NCBI GenBank assembly: GCA_964463485.1
Contig: CAYXDO010000035.1
Coordinates: 11,903 to 75,902 of the forward strand
Reading direction: 5' to 3'
Length of the DNA stretch: 64,000 nucleotides
Source of the DNA: CAYXDO01 sp964463485
GTDB taxonomy: Bacteria; Myxococcota; Kuafuiibacteriia; Kuafuiibacteriales; Kuafuiibacteriaceae
Of this stretch, positions 60,563 through 64,000 are shown one piece after another. The position numbers were made by a program, and so were the translations under genes. Each line of letters opens with the position of its first letter. Within the stretch, counting starts at the first letter, position 1. Under the pieces are notes generated by a model. It was not told where the DNA came from. It searched no databases and saw nothing but the letters and a program-made list of their open reading frames with translations.

Positions 60563-61290
60563 GCACCCCGCGCCTGCTTCGTGCGGAGTCTCGCAACGTC
60601 TCGAAGATCTACGGGCGCCACCGAGCGCTCCACAAAGTCAGCGTTACGCTCGAGCGCGGGCGTGTCACCGCGCTCTTGGGCCCCAATGGTTCGGGCAAGA
60701 CCACCCTGCTCTCCCTGTTCTCTACCCTCTCTCGGCCGACGTCCGGAACGATGCACTTCGACGACCTGCCTCCGGCCAAAGCCAAGCTCGCGCGCGGCGC
60801 GATCGGGCTCCTCTCGCACGCGGCCCTGACCTACGGAGAGCTGTCGGCGCGAGAGAACGTCGCGTTGTTCGGTCGCTTGTCAGGCACGACGAATCCGGAG
60901 GAGACGGCGACGAAGCTCCTCCTCGAGTTCGGGCTCGAGGACGCGATGGATCGCCCAGCCCGCACGTTCTCCCGTGGAATGCTACAGCGCCTAGGGCTCG
61001 CGCGTGCGCTCGTCTCGAACCCTTCCCTCGTGTTGCTCGACGAGCCGTTCACCGGGCTCGATCGAGCCTCCACGGAGCGCGTGGTCACGAAGGTCGCCGA
61101 GCTCCGCGACGCTGGCGCGATCGTGCTGTTGGTCTCGCACGATCTCGGCATCACCGCCGAGCTCGCCGACGACGTCGCGATCCTGGTGCGTGGAAAGTTG
61201 GCCCATCGCCAGGCCGGGCGGCTGGGCACGGACGGCTTTCGGGACCTGTACACCTCGGTGGTCGAGGCCCCCAAGGAGGCCCGCGCGTGA
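60559..61290 (+). CDS. ccmA: Haem-release ABC transporter ATPase CcmA
   Basis: This 243-residue ATP-binding protein starts at ATG 60559, overlapping the previous stop by four bases. It has Walker A GPNGSGKTTLLSLF, signature FSRGMLQRLGLARAL, Walker B LVLLDEPFTGLD and the H-loop SHDLG. In the Ccm system CcmA hydrolyses ATP to release holo-CcmE from the CcmCD complex. Related ABC-2-type export ATPases look similar, but the order before ccmB and ccmC settles it. It is slightly longer than enterobacterial CcmA (about 205). It overlaps ccmB by four bases. Confidence 0.93.
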   Translation: MSTPRLLRAESRNVSKIYGRHRALHKVSVTLERGRVTALLGPNGSGKTTLLSLFSTLSRPTSGTMHFDDLPPAKAKLARGAIGLLSHAALTYGELSARENVALFGRLSGTTNPEETATKLLLEFGLEDAMDRPARTFSRGMLQRLGLARALVSNPSLVLLDEPFTGLDRASTERVVTKVAELRDAGAIVLLVSHDLGITAELADDVAILVRGKLAHRQAGRLGTDGFRDLYTSVVEAPKEARA

Positions 61291-62012
61291 CGGCAGAGCG
61301 CGAAGAACCTAACGAGGAGGAGGGCTTCGGAGCCATCCTCCGCGGAGCGATGGTGATCTTCGACAAGGACCTGCGCACCGAGGCGCGGACCAAGGAGATC
61401 CTGCTGACGATGGGCTTCTTCGGCCTGCTCGTCGTGCTGATCTTCTCGATGTCGTTCTACCGAGGCGACGTGCCGCTGCAGGTGATCGTCCCCGGAATTC
61501 TCTGGGTCGCCATCGCGTTCGCCGGGACGCTCGGGCTCTCTCGCGCCTTCGATCGAGAGCGCGAAAACGACTGCATCCGCGCGTTGATGTTGAGCCCGGT
61601 GCCGCGAGCTTCGATCTACTTGGGCAAGCTCTTCGGGATCCTGACCTTCATGCTCGTGGTCGAGCTCGTCGTCGCGCCCGCCGTGGCGTTCTTCTTCAGC
61701 CTACCGCTCGACGTCGACCGTGTGCTCCGCATCGCGGCCGTGCTCTTGCTCGGCACGATCGGCTACGCGATCGTAGGCACGGCCCTCGCCGCCGCGCTCA
61801 TGCGCGCACACTCGCGCGACGTGCTCCTCGCGATCGTCATCTATCCCTTCGTCGTGCCCGTGATGATCGCGGGCGTGAAGGCGACGGCCGCGATGCTCGA
61901 ATCCAGACCGCTGGTCGACGACTACAAGCTCTGGCTCGCGTTCCTGGTGTTCTTCGATTCCGTGTTTCTCGTGTTGTCATTGTGGACGTTCGAGTCTCTG
62001 TTGCTCGACTGA
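61287..62012 (+). CDS. ccmB: Haem exporter membrane subunit CcmB
   Basis: This 241-residue protein has six hydrophobic spans and CcmB-type features: N-terminal KDLRTEARTKEILLTMGFFGLLVVLIFS, GLSRAFDRERENDCIRALMLSPVPRASIYLGKL, and the C-terminal PFVVPVMIAGVKAT. CcmB pairs with CcmA as the membrane part of the ABC complex that frees holo-CcmE. Length is a little above the usual 220. It overlaps ccmA by four bases and precedes ccmC by 13 bases containing a strong ribosome binding site. Confidence 0.93.
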   Translation: MTAEREEPNEEEGFGAILRGAMVIFDKDLRTEARTKEILLTMGFFGLLVVLIFSMSFYRGDVPLQVIVPGILWVAIAFAGTLGLSRAFDRERENDCIRALMLSPVPRASIYLGKLFGILTFMLVVELVVAPAVAFFFSLPLDVDRVLRIAAVLLLGTIGYAIVGTALAAALMRAHSRDVLLAIVIYPFVVPVMIAGVKATAAMLESRPLVDDYKLWLAFLVFFDSVFLVLSLWTFESLLLD

Positions 62013-62019
62013 AGGAGGT
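62012..62019 (+). promoter_or_regulatory. Strong ribosome binding site for ccmC
   Basis: AAGGAGGT lies 6 bases before the GTG start at 62026. It fixes the ccmC start and is the only near-perfect Shine-Dalgarno site I see in the ccm operon, where most genes use overlapping starts. Confidence 0.75.
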
Positions 62020-62025
62020 GCTTCC

Positions 62026-62745
62026 GTGAGCGCTCTTTTTGATTCCCCGCGCGCTGAAAAGACCCCACCCGCCCTGCTCGGGCTCGCCGTGCTCGCGGCG
62101 GTGCTCGTCCCCTACTCCGCGTGGCGGATCTTCTTCCAGACCCCCGAAGAGGAGGTCATGGGCTTCGTGCAGAAGATCTTCTACTTCCACGTGCCCTCCG
62201 CGATGAACATGTTCCTCGCCATCGTGATCGCCGCGGTGGGCAGCATCGGCTACTTGCTCAAGCAGACCGACTTCTTCGACAACCTCGAGGACTCCGCAGT
62301 GGACCTCGCGATCCTCTTCGGCGCGGCCGTGCTGATCTCCGGACCCCTTTGGGGGCGTAAGGCCTGGGGCGCCTACTGGGTATGGGACGTGCGGCTCACG
62401 TCGACGCTCGTGTTGTTCCTGACCTTGCTCGCGACGAAGATCGTTCGAACGTACGCCGGACCCGCGGCCAAACAAATCACCGCGGGGCTCACGCTCTTCG
62501 CGGTGGTCAACAGCCTGTTCGTCTATGTCTGCGTTCGGATCTGGAAGACGACGCACCCCGGGCCCATCATCGGCCCGGACGGCGGAGGGCTCGACGCGGC
62601 GATGCGGACGACCTTCAACATCTCGTGGCTCGCGTTGACCTTGGCCTTCGTCGCGTTGTTGTGGATGCGCCTGCGGCTCGGCGCGCTCAGAACCGGCGTG
62701 GATCGCCTCCACCACCTCGCCACGGAAGCAGGTCTCGACGAATGA
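62026..62745 (+). CDS. ccmC: Haem handling protein CcmC
   Basis: This 239-residue protein has six hydrophobic spans and the WWD haem-binding loop WGRKAWGAYWVWDVRLTSTL, with flanking haem-ligand histidines (IFYFHVPSAM and KTTHPGP). CcmC delivers haem to CcmE outside the membrane. The start is GTG 62026 behind AAGGAGGT. The match to CcmC/CcsA-like WWD proteins is unmistakable, and the shorter length separates it from CcmF. It overlaps the ccmD-like gene by four bases. Confidence 0.94.
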   Translation: MSALFDSPRAEKTPPALLGLAVLAAVLVPYSAWRIFFQTPEEEVMGFVQKIFYFHVPSAMNMFLAIVIAAVGSIGYLLKQTDFFDNLEDSAVDLAILFGAAVLISGPLWGRKAWGAYWVWDVRLTSTLVLFLTLLATKIVRTYAGPAAKQITAGLTLFAVVNSLFVYVCVRIWKTTHPGPIIGPDGGGLDAAMRTTFNISWLALTLAFVALLWMRLRLGALRTGVDRLHHLATEAGLDE

Positions 62746-63077
62746 CTCCGAATCGGACAAGTTGCCGCGCGATGCGCTGGCCCCAACACCTCGCCTTCGC
62801 CTTGGCTGTCGCCGTTCACGGCGGCGCCTACGCCCAGTCACCGCCCACCTCGACCGCGGCCGCGGCCAAGCCAGCCATTCCGGCCGGATTCGAGCCGATC
62901 GTCGGCAAGGAAGCCAAGGCCGAGAGTGTCAACGCGAGCACAATGGTGGTCGGGGCCTACGCCGCGGTCCTCGCGCTGATCTTCGGGTTCGTCGTGCACG
63001 TGGTGCGAAGCCAAGCGGAGCTCGCGAGAGAGATGCGCGAGCTCGCTGAGCGGATCGAAAAAGGGAAACGTTCATGA
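62742..63077 (+). CDS. ccmD: CcmD-like small membrane protein
   Basis: This 111-residue protein starts at ATG 62742, overlapping ccmC (ATG 62772 is a possible later start). An N-terminal signal-like segment (LAFALAVAVHGGAYAQ) and an Ala/Pro-rich linker precede one membrane span (STMVVGAYAAVLALIFGFVVHVV) and a charged helix (RSQAELAREMRELAERIEKG). CcmD proteins are single-span peptides of 45-70 residues with a tail like this, so only the second half corresponds to CcmD. The extra periplasmic N-terminus is unusual. Its position after ccmC supports the assignment. Confidence 0.7.
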   Translation: MTPNRTSCRAMRWPQHLAFALAVAVHGGAYAQSPPTSTAAAAKPAIPAGFEPIVGKEAKAESVNASTMVVGAYAAVLALIFGFVVHVVRSQAELAREMRELAERIEKGKRS

Positions 63078-63223
63078 CTCTGCCGTCGCTGCCGCACCTC
63101 ATCTACATCCCCTTCATGATCACGCTCGGGCTCGGGGTGGGTTGGTTCCTCGGCTCGAGGTCGGTGCGACAAGAGTGGGACCGAGCAGAGGCCCGACGAA
63201 AGAAGCGTGAAGAAGAGGGTTGA
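63074..63223 (+). CDS. 49-residue membrane protein ending the ccm operon
   Basis: ATG 63074 overlaps the ccmD-like stop by four bases (ATGA) and opens a 49-residue frame: one span (LIYIPFMITLGLGVGWFLG) and a highly charged C-terminal tail (RQEWDRAEARRKKREEEG). It resembles CcmD in size and layout, and two CcmD-like peptides in a row are possible. The strict overlap argues that it is translated. The function is unknown. The stop is TGA 63221-63223. Confidence 0.65.
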   Translation: MTLPSLPHLIYIPFMITLGLGVGWFLGSRSVRQEWDRAEARRKKREEEG

Positions 63224-63280
63224 TCGATTCTCCGGAGAGCGAGTCTCTGATGGTAACGACGATGAGTTACCAGCACCGCG

Positions 63281-63328
63281 GAGTCATCGAGCCGAAGAGT
63301 TATCGAGCCGAAGAGTTATCGAGCCGAA
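63281..63328. repeat. Three tandem 16-bp repeats before a hypothetical gene
   Basis: GAGTCATCGAGCCGAA is followed by two copies of GAGTTATCGAGCCGAA (63281, 63297, 63313). The first copy with its left flank (CGCGGAGTCATCGAG) also occurs inside the gene at 63648-63662. The array ends 9 bases before the ATG at 63338. Confidence 0.85.
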
Positions 63329-63337
63329 GAGTTTCGA

Positions 63338-63850
63338 ATGATGACTTGGGCCGCCGCGAGTGAGCTCCCCCCCGAGCTCGTCGACCCTTCGAAGCTCCAG
63401 GTCCTCACGCGGAGAGTCGTACTCGGCGGCTGGAACGGCCCCACTCTGTTCTCTTCGGAGCGCTCCTCGGAGGGCTGGCCCAGGTTGAGCTCCTTCCTGA
63501 GGTTCGACGGCCCGGATCCGATCGTCTTGGGGACGGCCCGTGAACCAAGGGGGCCCGACGACGGGGAGCGCTATGCGGCGTTCTGTTGGGCGCCCACAGG
63601 TGTGACTCTCGTCGACTTCACGACCCTCGAAGTCCGGCCCGTAAATCGCGGAGTCATCGAGCTCGACCGCAGCCTCGCGCTGTTCGCGCGAGAGTGGGAC
63701 GCGCTGTTGCGCTTGGAGCCCGCGGAGCTCACTTCGTTCGTGGACTGGCTCGAAGGAGCGCTCAGAAAGATCGATTCGACCGGCCTCAGAGCTCCACTCG
63801 GCTACTGGGCGGCGTGGTTGAGTCTGCTCCGAGAACGGCGGCCGAGGTAG
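63338..63850 (+). CDS. Hypothetical protein
   Basis: This 170-residue soluble protein starts at ATG 63338 (a second ATG follows directly). It is rich in Trp and Leu (GGWNGPTLFSSERSSEGWPRL, TSFVDWLEGALRKIDS, GYWAAWLSLLRERR) without Cys clusters, signal or membrane spans. The domain pattern is a beta sheet (PIVLGTAREPRG, RYAAFCWAPTGVTLVDF) followed by helices; a SUKH/SMI1-like immunity fold is conceivable but not supported by specific motifs. It follows the ccm operon by 114 bases containing tandem repeats and is probably separately transcribed. The last 150 bases of the window after it hold no gene I can support. Confidence 0.6.
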   Translation: MMTWAAASELPPELVDPSKLQVLTRRVVLGGWNGPTLFSSERSSEGWPRLSSFLRFDGPDPIVLGTAREPRGPDDGERYAAFCWAPTGVTLVDFTTLEVRPVNRGVIELDRSLALFAREWDALLRLEPAELTSFVDWLEGALRKIDSTGLRAPLGYWAAWLSLLRERRPR

Positions 63851-63974
63851 TCACCCGGGCAAACGGGGCTCGGATTTTCGTACTGCTGCTGAGGTCCCGA
63901 CGACTTCCGGCCCGGGTACGGATTGAGTACGAAGACAACCCAGTTCTGCCTAATCCTCATCCTGCCTCAGGATC

Positions 63975-64000
63975 GGGCACGGGCACGGGCACGGGCACGG
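63975..64000. repeat. GGGCAC hexanucleotide microsatellite at the window edge
   Basis: Four full copies of GGGCAC and the start of a fifth run to the last base. The array continues beyond the window. Confidence 0.85.

Noticed and set aside
63281..63328. CRISPR array
   Set aside because: The 16-bp units have no spacers between them and there are no cas genes. The same holds for the hexamers at 63975 and the repeats at 15754.

Overview
The window is high-GC bacterial DNA with tightly packed, often overlapping genes. It carries a CarD/CdnL-type regulator, many large secreted lipoproteins with Asp/Ser-rich linkers, PEGA, TPR and Kelch proteins, a MoxR/transglutaminase/DUF58 cluster, FHA-GGDEF and PP2C signalling proteins and a System I cytochrome c maturation operon. 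This mix suggests a Myxococcota-like (deltaproteobacterial) Gram-negative chromosome; the lineage is inferred from gene content only. Most of the window is ordinary chromosome. The signs of mobility or decay lie at 1-1.6 kb, 27.8-35.3 kb and 44.7-45.4 kb.

Layout. 0-1.7 kb: gene remnants and a ParE-like toxin/antitoxin pair, ending at a 45-base 3' fragment of an initiator-type tRNA-Met with its terminator, which looks like the right attachment site of an integrated element. 1.9-8.6 kb (minus): TPR protein, MoxR ATPase, transglutaminase and DUF58 in one overlapping operon. 8.7-12.5 kb: PEGA protein, Cys-rich lipoprotein, beta-propeller-like lipoprotein and a cyclic-nucleotide-binding protein. 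12.6-15.7 kb: a ThDP lyase resembling ILVBL/2-hydroxyacyl-CoA lyase and a CoA-transferase. 16-18.3 kb: CdnL and a TolC-type channel. 18.4-25.4 kb (minus): a small RHH-like protein, phosphomannomutase and mannose-1-phosphate guanylyltransferase, FHA-GGDEF, PP2C fused to a cNMP domain, PfkB kinase and MTA phosphorylase.

25.7-40.8 kb is an accessory surface region: a lipoprotein with a C10 tract in its reading frame, two tandem paralogous lipoproteins bracketed by copies of a palindromic repeat, a shrunken remnant of the first lipoprotein gene, a TPR lipoprotein, a decayed pilin-like operon, an exported unknown and a 1097-residue beta-propeller lipoprotein. 41-45.3 kb: a response regulator with a DUF4388-like tail, a PadR regulator divergent from a lipase-like lipoprotein across a palindromic operator region, a PAP2 protein, and a Uma2-family gene that appears inserted behind an Omp85 gene. 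45.4-55.6 kb: a long Omp85/BamA-like protein, leucine-type dehydrogenase, several unknowns, a Kelch-like lipoprotein, a TPR/PEGA protein and EngB.

55.9-63.2 kb is a ten-gene co-oriented cytochrome c maturation operon: ccmE, ccmF, ccmH, two CcmI-like/unknown membrane proteins, ccmA, ccmB, ccmC, a ccmD-like gene and a final 49-residue membrane protein. Its CcmE has Cys in place of the usual haem-binding His and lacks the usual Tyr four residues later, and its CcmH has a five-cysteine cluster. No CcmG thioredoxin is present in the window. A hypothetical gene and short tandem repeats close the window.
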